In this document: piece after piece, positions 15,748 through 24,939 of the stretch | Layout: each line of letters starts with the position of its first letter | How positions within the stretch are numbered: position 1 is the stretch's first letter | Source of the DNA: Streptomyces sp. NBC_01429 | GTDB taxonomy: Bacteria; Actinomycetota; Actinomycetes; Streptomycetales; Streptomycetaceae | Direction of reading: 5' to 3' | DNA length: 64,000 bases | Assembly: GCF_036231945.1 (NCBI RefSeq) | Contig: NZ_CP109599.1 | Span: 5,669,501 to 5,733,500 of the forward strand | Program-made: the position numbers and the translations under genes | The notes under the pieces: generated by a model | Databases searched by the model: none | Told to the model about the DNA's origin: nothing | Seen by the model: the letters and a program-made list of their open reading frames with translations, nothing else

Positions 15748-15856
15748 GGCGAACGTGTTGCCGATTGTGAGCACGTGAAACCCGGACGGCCCCGCCCGCG
15801 TGGCGGTGGCGCGGGCACCGGGTGACGCTACTGGCAGTCTGCCAAGGAGGTCGGTT

Positions 15857-16528
15857 GTGCTCACCCAAGCCAACACCGGCATACCCGCCGGTAACCCCGC
15901 CCGCGTCCCCGGACGTGATCCCGCTCCCGTCCCCGCTCGCGGCTCCGCCCGGGTCCACTCCCCGCTGCGCCGCGTCCTCGTGGCCCTGGTGCTGTCCTGC
16001 GCCCTGCTGGTGTCGACGGCCGCGTGCGGCAGCTCCGACAAGGCAGCCACGCCGCGCGGGGCGGCCGAGGTCGCCGATGTGGCGGCGGCCTCGCCCACCA
16101 GCTCCGCCGAGAAGCAGAAGTTCGCCAAGACCCGCTTCGTCGCCAACGCCGGGCTCGCGGCCGGGGCGACGTACCAGTGGATCATCAAGCCGTACAAGGC
16201 GGGCAAGTTCAAGAAGGGCGCGAAGGGGCGCAAGCTGTCCCTGGTCAAGGCCGGTCTGGCCGGCGCCTTCACCTACAACAGGCTGAAGGCCGCGACCAAG
16301 AACGCCAAGGCCGACCCGCTGCTCTCCAAGGCTGTCGCACCGCTGACGGCCGGTATCGACTCGCTCAAGGGGCTTGCCACGAAGCTCCGCAAGGGCGACG
16401 CGAGCGACGCGGACATCAAGAACTTCCAGAAGAACATCACGGGCATCAAGGGGGCGGGCAGCGACGCGGGCGCCCCGGTGCAGGACAAGGTGCCCTCGCT
16501 GTCCGACCTCCGCAGCGGCGCCGGATAG
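15857..16528 (+). CDS. putative lipoprotein
   Basis: This 223-residue product starts at GTG 15857, preceded by AAGGAGG six bases upstream. A basic N-region leads to a hydrophobic segment (LRRVLVALVLSCALLVS) and the lipobox VSTAAC, so it should be lipid-anchored outside the membrane. The mature part is Lys/Ala-rich and helical (WIIKPYKAGKFKKGAKGRKL, PLTAGIDSLKGLATKLRKG), with no catalytic motif. The long N-terminus before the lipobox (about 45 residues) suggests the true start could lie further downstream, but no better ribosome site was seen. A strong hairpin follows. Confidence 0.75.
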   Translation: MLTQANTGIPAGNPARVPGRDPAPVPARGSARVHSPLRRVLVALVLSCALLVSTAACGSSDKAATPRGAAEVADVAAASPTSSAEKQKFAKTRFVANAGLAAGATYQWIIKPYKAGKFKKGAKGRKLSLVKAGLAGAFTYNRLKAATKNAKADPLLSKAVAPLTAGIDSLKGLATKLRKGDASDADIKNFQKNITGIKGAGSDAGAPVQDKVPSLSDLRSGAG

Positions 16529-16553
16529 GCCCGGTCCGGGCGACGGAAAAGAC

Positions 16554-16581
16554 GAACGGCCCCCGCGTGCGGGGGCCGTTC
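16554..16581 (+). terminator. 13-bp perfect hairpin after the lipoprotein gene
   Basis: Arms GAACGGCCCCCGC and GCGGGGGCCGTTC are separated by GT, 25 bases after the lipoprotein stop and before the converging DUF5336 gene. It can terminate from either side. Confidence 0.85.
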
Positions 16582-16618
16582 GGGTACGACGCCCAAGGCG
16601 CCGGAGGGTGTCGCGGGT

Positions 16619-17446
16619 TCAGCCGCGCTGTATCCCCGAGGTGTCCTGGAGGACGCCCCGGCGGCCGTCCTGCGTCTGGGCCACCAGACCGGGACCGCGC
16701 TGCTCGACCGCCAGGTACCAGGTACCGGGCGCCAGTTCGGCGATCGGGGACGGCGAGCCGTCCTCGCCGAACAGCGGGCGGGCCACCGGGACCGCGAACC
16801 AGAACGGCGCGAAGTCGCCCGCGGGAGCCGCCGGGGCGGGCGTGTCCGCCTTCGGCTGCGCCTGGGCGGGCTGGGCGCCGCCGAACGGCTGCTGCTGGCC
16901 GGGCGCGGGCTGCTGCGCACCGTACGGCTGGGCCTGGGCCTGGCCCTGCGTGCCGTAGGGCTGCGGACCGCCCGGGTAGCCGTAACCCTGCGGCGCGCCG
17001 GGCTGTCCGCCGTACGGCTGCGGGGCCACCGGCTTGGGCGCGCCGATGAGGGCGGCCTTCAGCGGCGGCAGCAGCGGGGTGGCCACGGCGCCGCCCGCGA
17101 GCACGGCGGCACCGAGGAAGCCGAGGATCTGACCGCTGCCGGCCTTGCCGTCACCGAGCAGGTACCAGAGCGAGGTCCACGCGGCGAAGATCGCCAGAGC
17201 GGTGCCGAACTGCCCGAGGTCCAGCCCCGCGAACTTCCGCGGCTGCGGCAGCGCGCGGGCGGTGACGATCAGCGCCGCCGCTATGACCCCGGCGAGGTGG
17301 ACGCTCATCACGACACCCAGCAGGTCCCAAGCTTTCACGCCATTGCTGTAGCCCGTGTCGTAGAAATTGAGGAACGAGGCGATGAACAGCAGCACCGCTG
17401 CTCCGATCACCACGCCGTCGCCTCTTGTGAGGGAGCGGATGTTCAC
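16619..17446 (-). CDS. DUF5336-like four-helix membrane protein with Gln/Gly/Pro-rich tail
   Basis: This 275-residue protein has four hydrophobic segments in residues about 12-130 (GVVIGAAVLLFIASFLNFYD, LAGVIAAALIVTARAL, GTALAIFAAWTSLWYLL, ILGFLGAAVLAGGAVATPLL). A low-complexity stretch of YGGQPG/AQPYGAQQPAPGQQQ follows (about 140-195), then a short C-terminal domain (WFAVPVARPLFGEDG, PGTWYLAVEQRG). The order matches the DUF5336/collagen-like membrane proteins of actinobacteria, whose role is unknown; the tail may face the cytoplasm. GTG at 17446 follows AAGGAC. It stands alone between terminators. Confidence 0.7.
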   Translation of the reverse strand: MNIRSLTRGDGVVIGAAVLLFIASFLNFYDTGYSNGVKAWDLLGVVMSVHLAGVIAAALIVTARALPQPRKFAGLDLGQFGTALAIFAAWTSLWYLLGDGKAGSGQILGFLGAAVLAGGAVATPLLPPLKAALIGAPKPVAPQPYGGQPGAPQGYGYPGGPQPYGTQGQAQAQPYGAQQPAPGQQQPFGGAQPAQAQPKADTPAPAAPAGDFAPFWFAVPVARPLFGEDGSPSPIAELAPGTWYLAVEQRGPGLVAQTQDGRRGVLQDTSGIQRG

Positions 17447-17684
17447 GTGAAAAGTCCTTCGTCGGTCGTCTGGTCGGGGCGGTCGTCGCTGCCGCCGCTA
17501 AGGCGGTGCACGGGGCGAAGCTCGGGGGCGGCTCCCTATCGTACGGATGAATGTATCGTCTGTTCGATGGGGGCGTACGCCGAGTATCACACCCGGTTAT
17601 GCGGCCGTTACGCGGGGCGGCGACCAGCCCCGGTACCCGTTCGTCGCCCGTCCGGTACGCGTTCGGCGCGTCCGATATACGGGT

Positions 17685-18692
17685 TCACTTCTCCAGGAAA
17701 CCGCTGATGCCGTCCGCCAGCCCGCGTGCCGCTTTCTGCCGCCATTTCGCGTCGGTAAGCAGGCCGGCGTCCGTGGAATCACGCATGTTGCCGCATTCGA
17801 TGAACACCTTGGGAACGGTCGACAGATTCAGTCCGCCGAGATCGTCGCGCACATCCAAACCCGTACCGTCGCCGAGGTAGTTGGCGGGTGCGCTGCCGGT
17901 CTCGCGCACGAAATTCCCCACGATACGTTCACCAAGTTCACGCGAGGGGCCCACGATGCGGGAGGTGTCCGCGCCGCCGCCTTTGACCAGGGCGGGGAGA
18001 ATCACGTGGAAGCCGCGGTTGCCGGGCGCGGAACCGTCCGCGTGGACGGAGACGACGGCGTCGGCCTTCGCCTTGTTGCCGATCCGGGCGCGCTCGTCGA
18101 CGCAGGGACCGTACGGCCGGTCGTTGTCATGGGTGAAGGTGACGGTCGCGCCCCGCTCGCGCAGCAGGGTGCGCAGCCGGTGGGCGACGTCGAGGGTGAA
18201 CTCGGCCTCCGGATAACCGGCGTTGGTGGAGGTGCCGGTGGTGTCGCACTCCTTGCTGGTCGTGCCGATGTCGACCTTCTCGTTGATCTCGGCGGTGTGT
18301 TCGCGATTGCGGGGGTTGTGGCCGGGATCGATGACGACGACCTTGCCGGCGAGGGGTCCCGAGGGATCGGCGGGCGCTTCGGAACCGGTCGGTGCCGTGG
18401 ACCTGGGGGTGGTTCCGGGGGTGGTTCCGGCCGGGTCGGTCGGGTCGGCCGGGCCGCTCGGGTCGCTGCCGCCGGGGGCGTCGTCGTCACGCGCGGGGGT
18501 GGACGCGGATGCGGAGGCGGAGGCGGCGGACCCGGCCGCCGTCGCCGGAGGCCCACCGCCGTCCTGGCCGCTCACGCCCTGCCAGACCAGCCATCCGGCC
18601 AGGGCGGTGGGCACCAGCGCGGCGGTCGCGAGGGTGAGACGGTTCCGGCCGAAGCGGCGGCGGACGGGCTGCGGGCTCTCGTCGTACGACAC
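17685..18692 (-). CDS. N-acetylmuramoyl-L-alanine amidase (amidase_3)
   Basis: This 335-residue exported peptidoglycan hydrolase has a basic N-terminus and one hydrophobic segment (LTLATAALVPTALAGWLVWQ), which makes it secreted or membrane-tethered. A disordered Pro/Thr/Ser linker of about 80 residues follows. From residue about 115 the amidase_3 domain shows all zinc ligands and the catalytic Glu: VIDPGHNP (His), YPEAEFTL (Glu), VSVHADGS (His) and VFIECGNM (Glu). The enzyme cleaves the amide between N-acetylmuramic acid and L-Ala in the wall. The start is GTG at 18692. It is followed downstream by an unrelated methyltransferase 24 bases before its start. Confidence 0.9.
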   Translation of the reverse strand: MSYDESPQPVRRRFGRNRLTLATAALVPTALAGWLVWQGVSGQDGGGPPATAAGSAASASASASTPARDDDAPGGSDPSGPADPTDPAGTTPGTTPRSTAPTGSEAPADPSGPLAGKVVVIDPGHNPRNREHTAEINEKVDIGTTSKECDTTGTSTNAGYPEAEFTLDVAHRLRTLLRERGATVTFTHDNDRPYGPCVDERARIGNKAKADAVVSVHADGSAPGNRGFHVILPALVKGGGADTSRIVGPSRELGERIVGNFVRETGSAPANYLGDGTGLDVRDDLGGLNLSTVPKVFIECGNMRDSTDAGLLTDAKWRQKAARGLADGISGFLEK

Positions 18693-18716
18693 CGTCGCGA
18701 TGGTAGTGGGGCGCGG

Positions 18717-19415
18717 TCAGATTCCCGGCGATACGCGGCGCAGGACGCGCAGCGAATCGGTCACCGAGATCTCGGCGAAGGCGCCGGAGGCCAGCGCGCG
18801 CAGATAGACGCCGTACGGCGCCCGGCCGCCGTCCGCCGGGTCGGGGAAGACATCGTGGATCACCAGCAGCCCGCCCTCGACGAGCAGCGGCGCCCATCCC
18901 TCGTAGTCCCCGTTGGCGTGTTCCTCGGTGTGCCCGCCGTCGATGAAGACGAGCCCGAACCGGCCGCCCCACACCTTCGCGACCTGCGGCGACCGGCCGA
19001 CCACCGCGATCACGTGATCTTCGAGACCGGCCAGGCACAGGGTGCGCCGGAAGGTGGGCAGCGTGTCCATCAGCCCGGTCTCCGGATCGACCACGGCCGG
19101 ATCGTGGTACTCCCACCCGGCCTGCTGCTCCTCGCTCCCGCGATGGTGGTCCACCGTCACGGCCACCGTCCCCGCGTCCCGCGCGGCGGCGGCGAGCAGC
19201 AGCGCGGAGCGCCCGCAGTACGTGCCGATCTCCAGCAGCGGCAGCCCCAGCGCGCCCGCCTCGACCGCCGCGCCGTACAGGGCGAGCCCTTCGTGTACGG
19301 GCATGAACCCCTTGGCGGCCTCGAAGGCGGCGAGGACGTCGGGCGCCGGTACGCCGCCGGTACGGATCTCGCCACCGGTACGGATCTCGCTGCCGGTACG
19401 GGGCTCGGCGGGCAT
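18717..19415 (-). CDS. class I SAM-dependent methyltransferase
   Basis: This 232-residue protein starts at ATG 19415, with AAGGAG upstream; the longer in-frame extension to 19538 is low complexity. The SAM motif LPLLEIGTYCGRSALLLAAA lies near residue 55 and TVAVTVDHHRGSEEQQ near 85. The metal/SAM motif FGLVFIDGGHTEEHANGDYE lies near 155 and LVIHDVFPDP near 183. This arrangement (FIDGGH, then HDVFP) is the methyltransf_24 type seen in natural-product and glycan enzymes. The substrate is unknown. The tandem EIRTGG units at the N-terminus come from short DNA repeats and are probably disordered. Confidence 0.82.
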   Translation of the reverse strand: MPAEPRTGSEIRTGGEIRTGGVPAPDVLAAFEAAKGFMPVHEGLALYGAAVEAGALGLPLLEIGTYCGRSALLLAAAARDAGTVAVTVDHHRGSEEQQAGWEYHDPAVVDPETGLMDTLPTFRRTLCLAGLEDHVIAVVGRSPQVAKVWGGRFGLVFIDGGHTEEHANGDYEGWAPLLVEGGLLVIHDVFPDPADGGRAPYGVYLRALASGAFAEISVTDSLRVLRRVSPGI

Positions 19416-19563
19416 GGGCGCGCTCCTTGCGGGTCGGTCTGCTGGTACGGGGCGGGGCGGGTCCGCCGCTACGGGGCCGGGGGTGGGCCGTGCCCATGCT
19501 GCCGTACGCCCCCGGCCGCGCGCGTGCCGGGGGCGCACGCCCTCGTACGCCCCGGGCGTGCGG

Positions 19564-21351
19564 TCAGCCCGTGACCGCCGCGCCGCGTTCCATCGCTCCC
19601 CGCAACAGCACCAGATCCACGTCGACCGGCTTCCCGTCGCCCGGATACTCCGCCGGGCACGCGTGCGGCCCGTGTCCGCTCGCCGTCCCGGCCAGCACGT
19701 ACGGTCCCGGGCCCGGCGGCAGCAGCGCGTAGCGGCCGTCCTCGTCGGCGATGGTGAGACCCGCCTGCCTGCCCCGGCGGTCGATCAGGGTGACGTTCGC
19801 CCGCGCCACCGGCACACCGTCCGCGTCCAGCACCCGGCCGCGGAACCCGCCCGACCCGGCGACCAGCGTCGTGTGGGGCGCGGGCTCCTCGCTCCCGGCC
19901 GGCGGCTGGGCCCGGTCCGCGCTCGCCGCGCTCCGCGACGGCAGGAACGCCGCCAGCACCAGCCCGATGAGCACCGCGCCCGTGGCGATGCCGAACGAGG
20001 TGCGGAAGCCGGTCATGGTGGGCACCGCCACCCCGCCGGCCTGCGTGGAGGTGTGCGCCAGCACCATGCCGATCACGGCGCTCGACACCGACGTACCGAT
20101 GGAGCGCATCAGCGTGTTCAGCCCGTTGGCCGCGCCCGTCTCCGACGGGTCGACCGCGCCGATGATCAGCGCGGGAAGAGAGGAGTACGCGAGCCCGATA
20201 CCGGCGCCCACGACCACCGCGATGATGATCGTCTGCCACACGTGGTCCATCAGGCCGAGTCCCGCCCCGTACCCGATGCCGATGATCGCCATACCGAGCA
20301 TCAGCGAGACCTTGGGGCCGCGCCGGGCGGCGATCCGGGCGTAGACGGGCGCGGTGAACATCATCGTGAGGCCGAGCGGCGCCACGCACAGCCCGGCGAT
20401 CACCATGGACTGGCCGAGGCCGTATCCGGTCGCCTTGGGCAACTGGAGCAGCTGCGGCAGGACGAGCGAGATCGCGTAGAAGGCGACGCCGACCATGATC
20501 GAGGTGAGGTTGGTCAGCAGCACCTCGCGCCGGGCCGTGGTGCGCAGATTGACCAGCGGGGCGGAACTGCGCAGCTCCATCAGGCCCCACAGCAGCAGGA
20601 TGACCACCGCCAGGGCGAACATCCCGAGGGTGGTGGGCGAGGCCCAGCCCCAGTCGCTGCCCTTGGTGATCGGCAGCAGCAGGGCGACCAGTCCGGCGGA
20701 CAGCCCGATCGCGCCGAGCCAGTCGAACGTGCCACCGGCCCGTACCGAGGATTCCGGTACGTAGAGGACGGTGAGCAGCATCGACACCACGCCGAGCCCG
20801 GCGGCGCCGAAGAACAGCGCGTGCCAGTCGGCGTTCTGGGCGATCAGCCCGGCGGCGGGCAGGGCGAGTCCGCCGCCCACGCCGATGGACGAACTCATCA
20901 GCGCCATCGCGGAGCCGAGCTTCTCGCGCGGCAGCTCGTCGCGCATGATGCCGATCCCGAGGGGTATCGCGCCCATGGCGAAGCCCTGGAGGGCCCGGCC
21001 GACGATCATGACGACCAGGTCGTCGGTGAACGCGCAGACGAGTGAGCCGACCACCATGACGGCGAGGCTGGCGAGCAGCATCCGCCGCTTGCCGAAGAGG
21101 TCTCCGAGCCGCCCCATGATCGGGGTGGCCACCGCACCGGCCAGCAGCGTCGCGGTCATGACCCAGGTGGCGTTGGCGGGCGCCGTGTGGAGCAGGGTCG
21201 GCAGGTCCTTGATGACGGGAACGAGCAGGGTCTGCATCACCGCGACGGCGATGCCCGCGAAGGCCAGTACGGGGACGATGCCCCCGGTCCTACGGGCCTG
21301 CGGATCCGGGGGAAGCGTCCCGGCTTGCTGATCGGTCGTCGTCTGCGGCAT
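19564..21351 (-). CDS. DHA2-type MFS efflux transporter with C-terminal carboxypeptidase-regulatory-like domain
   Basis: This 595-residue protein starts at ATG 21351, ten bases after GGAGG. Residues about 22-490 form a 14-helix drug:H+ antiporter with the signature GRLGDLFGKRRMLL between helices 2 and 3 and helical motifs such as GGGLALPAAGLIAQN. Unlike ordinary members it continues about 100 residues past the last helix. This extra part (GFRGRVLDADGVPVARANVT, then GLTIADEDGRYALLPPGPG) is a beta-sandwich of the carboxypeptidase-regulatory type. The pump probably exports a drug or metabolite; the extra domain may help assembly or bind substrate outside (inference). A TetR gene lies upstream on the same strand. 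Confidence 0.85.
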   Translation of the reverse strand: MPQTTTDQQAGTLPPDPQARRTGGIVPVLAFAGIAVAVMQTLLVPVIKDLPTLLHTAPANATWVMTATLLAGAVATPIMGRLGDLFGKRRMLLASLAVMVVGSLVCAFTDDLVVMIVGRALQGFAMGAIPLGIGIMRDELPREKLGSAMALMSSSIGVGGGLALPAAGLIAQNADWHALFFGAAGLGVVSMLLTVLYVPESSVRAGGTFDWLGAIGLSAGLVALLLPITKGSDWGWASPTTLGMFALAVVILLLWGLMELRSSAPLVNLRTTARREVLLTNLTSIMVGVAFYAISLVLPQLLQLPKATGYGLGQSMVIAGLCVAPLGLTMMFTAPVYARIAARRGPKVSLMLGMAIIGIGYGAGLGLMDHVWQTIIIAVVVGAGIGLAYSSLPALIIGAVDPSETGAANGLNTLMRSIGTSVSSAVIGMVLAHTSTQAGGVAVPTMTGFRTSFGIATGAVLIGLVLAAFLPSRSAASADRAQPPAGSEEPAPHTTLVAGSGGFRGRVLDADGVPVARANVTLIDRRGRQAGLTIADEDGRYALLPPGPGPYVLAGTASGHGPHACPAEYPGDGKPVDVDLVLLRGAMERGAAVTG

Positions 21352-21558
21352 TCGTGCGGCCTCCGGGAAGGGAGTGGGGGGACGGGAGAAAGGGGCCACG
21401 CACGGCGGACGGCCCGGCGCCCGCGCCCGTACCGCACGCGGAGCAGCCCGACCGCCAAGTCGTTGCCCTATGAAACCTTCTAGCTCAACCGGCCATGGTG
21501 CCGCCCTATTCCGACGAACACGTTACGAACAGATTCCGTCGGTTGCGGGCGGATCCTG

Positions 21559-22158
21559 TCAGTTCCGAGCGGTGGGACCAGCGGCCCGGAAGGCTCCGGA
21601 GACCGCCTGGAACAGGGCCTCCCGACGGCGTTCGCGCTCCGCCGGGGTGTCGTCGGGGGTGGCGGCGTCGGACAGGCCGGCGGAGGACCAGGCCAGGGCC
21701 ATCGCGATCACGAGCGTCAGCACATCCCGCGGCGCCATCGCGGGGTTGAGGTGGCCGGCCCGCTGCGCCTCGGCGATCGCCTCCAGCTTCCGGTCGACCG
21801 CCGCCGCCGACTTCCCCGCGGCGGCGTCGCCGGGCGTCACGCGTTCGAGCCGCGCCCAGGTGGCCAGCCGGACCAGCTCCGGCCGGGCGAGCGCGCCGTC
21901 GTAGAGGCCCACCGCGTAGTGCGGGAGATCCTCGGCCGTGAACGGGGTCGCGTCCACGACGGCGTCCGCGTGCATCCGGAAGACGGCGTCGAAGAGGCCG
22001 AGCTTGTCGCCGAAGTAGGCGTACAGCTGCGCCTTGTTCACCCCGGCCTCGGTCGCGATCCGGTCCACCCGGGCGCCGGCGATCCCATGGGCGGCGAAAT
22101 CGGCGGTGGCGGCGGCGAGCAGGCGCCGACGGGTGGACTCGGCATCGTAGACACGCAT
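21559..22158 (-). CDS. TetR-family transcriptional regulator
   Basis: This 199-residue repressor has an N-terminal helix-turn-helix: STRRRLLAAATADFAAHGIA, ARVDRIATEAGVNKAQLYAY and FGDKLGLFDAVF. Its ligand-binding C-terminal domain resembles the TetR_C_3/YcdC type. It is divergent from the alcohol dehydrogenase gene; the 97-base gap carries two similar 16-bp palindromes, one of them 11 bases from this start, so it most likely represses itself and the dehydrogenase. The MFS pump gene 207 bases downstream on the same strand may be co-regulated. The inducer is unknown. Confidence 0.88.
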   Translation of the reverse strand: MRVYDAESTRRRLLAAATADFAAHGIAGARVDRIATEAGVNKAQLYAYFGDKLGLFDAVFRMHADAVVDATPFTAEDLPHYAVGLYDGALARPELVRLATWARLERVTPGDAAAGKSAAAVDRKLEAIAEAQRAGHLNPAMAPRDVLTLVIAMALAWSSAGLSDAATPDDTPAERERRREALFQAVSGAFRAAGPTARN

Positions 22159-22169
22159 CCGGCCATGTT

Positions 22170-22232
22170 AACCAACTGGTTGGTTTGACAGAGCGAGGGG
22201 TCCGGTCTACTTTTCCAACTATCTAGTCAGTT
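22170..22232. promoter_or_regulatory. two TetR-type operator palindromes
   Basis: AACCAACTGGTTGGTT (22170-22185) has perfect 7-base arms around TG. AACTATCTAGTCAGTT (22217-22232) is an imperfect palindrome sharing 11 of 16 bases with it. Both lie between the divergent TetR and dehydrogenase starts, where a TetR dimer pair would block both promoters. Confidence 0.65.
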
Positions 22233-22255
22233 TGATTACTTGGAGGGAGTGAGCC

Positions 22256-23272
22256 GTGACGATACGTGCGTACGCGGTCGAGCGAGCGGGTGGATCCATT
22301 CAGGTGCGGCACTACGCGGTGGCGCCCCCGGGGCCGCTCGAAGTGCTGGTCGCCGTGACCCACTGCGGTGTCTGTCATACCGATATCGGTATGATCGACG
22401 ACGAGTGGGGGATATCGGCGTACCCGGTGGTCGCGGGCCATGAGGCGATCGGCGTGATCGAGGCCCTGGGAGAAGCGGTCGACCGTACCCGGCTGGCGGT
22501 CGGCCTGCGGGTGGGCGTGGGCGCGACCGCCGGATCGTGTTTCGCCTGCGAATGGTGCCTGAGCGGACGCCAGCAGCTCTGCCCGGCCAAGGACAACACG
22601 GCGGTGAGGGGAAACGGGGGCGCGTTCGCCAGCCATGTCCGCGCCACCGACTGGCGGCATGTGTACCCCATCCCCGACGCCATCGCCTCGGAGTACGCGG
22701 GGCCGCTGCTGTGTGCCGGTACGACGGTGTTCGCCCCGCTCCTGCGGCAGGGGGTCCGGCCGGTCGACCGGGTCGCCGTGGTGGGGGTCGGCGGCCTCGG
22801 CCACCTGGCGATCCAGTTCCTGGAGAAGTGGGGCTGCCATGTGACGGCCATCTCCTCGACGCCGGACAAGGAGTCCGACGCCCGCCGCTTCGGCGCGCAC
22901 GAGTTCGTCGTCGCCGACGGCGCGAAGGGGCTCGAAGGAGTGGCGAACTCGTTCGACCACATTGTCTCGACGGTCTCGGCCGACCTCCCGTGGGACGCGT
23001 ACCTCGCGACACTCCGCCCGCACGGGACGCTCTGCGTCCTCGGCGTTTCCGACCGCGCGCTGACCATCCGTCCGCTGAGCCTCCTGCCCGGCGAGCGCGC
23101 CATCGTCGGAGGGGTCACGGCGCCGCCGGCGGAGACCCGGCTGATGCTCGACTTCGCGGCCCGGCACGGCATCCGGCCGGAGGTGGAGATGTTCCCGGCC
23201 GCGCGCCTGGACGAGGCGCTCGATCACGTACGGCGCGGACGCGCGCGCTACCGCGCCGTGGTGGAGTTCTGA
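22256..23272 (+). CDS. zinc-dependent medium-chain alcohol/aldehyde dehydrogenase (YahK/CAD type)
   Basis: This 338-residue NAD(P)-dependent oxidoreductase carries the catalytic-zinc motifs CGVCHTD near residue 38 and GHEAIG near 62. The structural-zinc cluster is CFACEWCLSGRQQLC near residue 98. The Rossmann motif VAVVGVGGLGHLAIQF lies near 178. The family reduces aromatic or aliphatic aldehydes to alcohols. GTG at 22256 follows GGAGGGAG. It is divergent from, and probably repressed by, the TetR gene, which suggests an inducible detoxification role. Confidence 0.9.
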   Translation: MTIRAYAVERAGGSIQVRHYAVAPPGPLEVLVAVTHCGVCHTDIGMIDDEWGISAYPVVAGHEAIGVIEALGEAVDRTRLAVGLRVGVGATAGSCFACEWCLSGRQQLCPAKDNTAVRGNGGAFASHVRATDWRHVYPIPDAIASEYAGPLLCAGTTVFAPLLRQGVRPVDRVAVVGVGGLGHLAIQFLEKWGCHVTAISSTPDKESDARRFGAHEFVVADGAKGLEGVANSFDHIVSTVSADLPWDAYLATLRPHGTLCVLGVSDRALTIRPLSLLPGERAIVGGVTAPPAETRLMLDFAARHGIRPEVEMFPAARLDEALDHVRRGRARYRAVVEF

Positions 23273-23408
23273 CGTCACTTCCCCGCCCGCCTTCCCGCCC
23301 GCCGGCCCGTCCGCCGCCCGCCCGAGCGCGCGGCGCAAGGCGAAACCCGCCGCTCAGGCCGGGTCCGGGACCGAAACGGGATGTACGGACCGGGCGGCGG
23401 CTGCGACC

Positions 23409-24857
23409 ATGGCGGCCATGTCCCGAGCCCCGGCGGAAGCCTCACCCGTTCATATAACCGCGCCCGCGAGAGCCCCTCGTACCTGGGCGGTGGTCCTCAT
23501 CGCCTGCGCGGGACAGTTCCTCGTCGTTCTCGACGTCTCCGTGGTCAATGTCGCGCTGCCCTCGATGCGCGCGGACCTGGGGCTCTCCGCCACGGGTCTC
23601 CAATGGGTGCTCAACGCCTACTCGATCGCCTTCGCCGGCTTCATGCTGCTGGGCGGCCGCGCGGCGGACCTCTTCGGCCGGAAGCGGATGTTCGTGGCCG
23701 GGCTCACGGTGTTCACCCTGGCGTCCCTCGCGGGCGGACTCGCCCAGGAGGGCGGGCAGTTGCTCGCCGCCCGCGCCGTACAGGGGCTGGGCGCCGCCGT
23801 GCTCGCCCCCGCGACGCTCACCCTGCTGACGGCCGCCGTACCGGCCGGAGCCGCCAGGACCCGGGCCATCGGCACCTGGGCGGCGGTCGGCGCGGGCGGC
23901 GGCGCGGCGGGCGGGCTGGTCGGCGGGGTGCTCACCGATCTGCTCTCCTGGCGCTGGGTGCTGCTGATCAACGTCCCGGTCGGCGCACTGGTGCTGGCCG
24001 GCGCCGCGATCTGGCTGGCCGAGAGCCGTACGGACCGGGTCCGTCGCCTCGACCTGCCGGGCGCGGTGCTGGTCACGGCCGGTCTCGCCCTGGTCGCCTA
24101 CGGCATCGTCCAGACCGAGGTACGGGGCTGGGGCGCGCCCGCGACCCTGCTGCCGCTGGCCGGGGGAGTGGTGCTCCTCGCGCTCTTCACGGCGGTGGAG
24201 GCGAGGTCGGTGGTGCCGCTGATGCCACTGGGACTGTTCCGGGTGCGGGCGGTCGCCTCGGCCAACGCGGCGATGTTCGTCTGCGGCTCGGTGTCCTTCT
24301 CGTCCTGGTTCTTCATGACGGTGTACGCCCAGAACGTGCTGGGCTACACCCCGCTGGAGGCCGGTCTGGCGCTCGTCCCCAGCTCGCTGAGCATCGTGCT
24401 CGGTTCGAAGCTGGCCCCCCGGATGATGGCGCGGACCGGCGCCCGGAACCTCGCCGTGCTCGGAACGCTGCTGGCGGCGGCCGGGTTCGGCTGGCAGTCC
24501 CTGATGACCGCCGAAGGAACGTATCTCTCGGCGGTCCTCGGCCCCGGAGTCCTGATGATGGCGGGCCTCGGCATGGCCGCCACCCCGCTGGCGACCCTCG
24601 CCACCTCGGGCGCCACCCCCGGCGACGCGGGCCTGGTCTCCGGCCTCGTCAACACCTCCCGCACCATGGGCGGCGCCCTCGGCCTGGCGATCCTCTCCAC
24701 GGTGGCCGCCGCCCGCACCGCGGGCGCCACCACCCCGGAAGCCCTCACCCGCGGCTACGCCCTGGCCTTCGGCACGGGCGCCGGGGTGCTCCTGGCCGCG
24801 GTACTCCTGATGCTGCTGTGGCTCCCGCGCACCGCGACGGAGTCGGCGGAGCGGTAG
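23409..24857 (+). CDS. 14-helix MFS drug transporter (DHA2/EmrB-QacA family)
   Basis: This 482-residue proton-driven efflux pump has the family motifs FLVVLDVSVVNVALPSMRAD in helix 1, GGRAADLFGRKRMFV between helices 2 and 3, and motif C GAGGGAAGGLVGGVLTDLL in helix 5. The export substrate is unknown. No good ribosome site precedes ATG 23409 or ATG 23418, so the exact start is uncertain. It may be transcribed with the dehydrogenase 136 bases upstream. Confidence 0.87.
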   Translation: MAAMSRAPAEASPVHITAPARAPRTWAVVLIACAGQFLVVLDVSVVNVALPSMRADLGLSATGLQWVLNAYSIAFAGFMLLGGRAADLFGRKRMFVAGLTVFTLASLAGGLAQEGGQLLAARAVQGLGAAVLAPATLTLLTAAVPAGAARTRAIGTWAAVGAGGGAAGGLVGGVLTDLLSWRWVLLINVPVGALVLAGAAIWLAESRTDRVRRLDLPGAVLVTAGLALVAYGIVQTEVRGWGAPATLLPLAGGVVLLALFTAVEARSVVPLMPLGLFRVRAVASANAAMFVCGSVSFSSWFFMTVYAQNVLGYTPLEAGLALVPSSLSIVLGSKLAPRMMARTGARNLAVLGTLLAAAGFGWQSLMTAEGTYLSAVLGPGVLMMAGLGMAATPLATLATSGATPGDAGLVSGLVNTSRTMGGALGLAILSTVAAARTAGATTPEALTRGYALAFGTGAGVLLAAVLLMLLWLPRTATESAER

Positions 24858-24939
24858 GGCCTGTCGCCTTGTCCCGAGCCCCGCGTCCCTACGGTGAGGT
24901 GACGGCCCGCCCCACCGAGGGCGCGGGCCCGTCCCTGCG

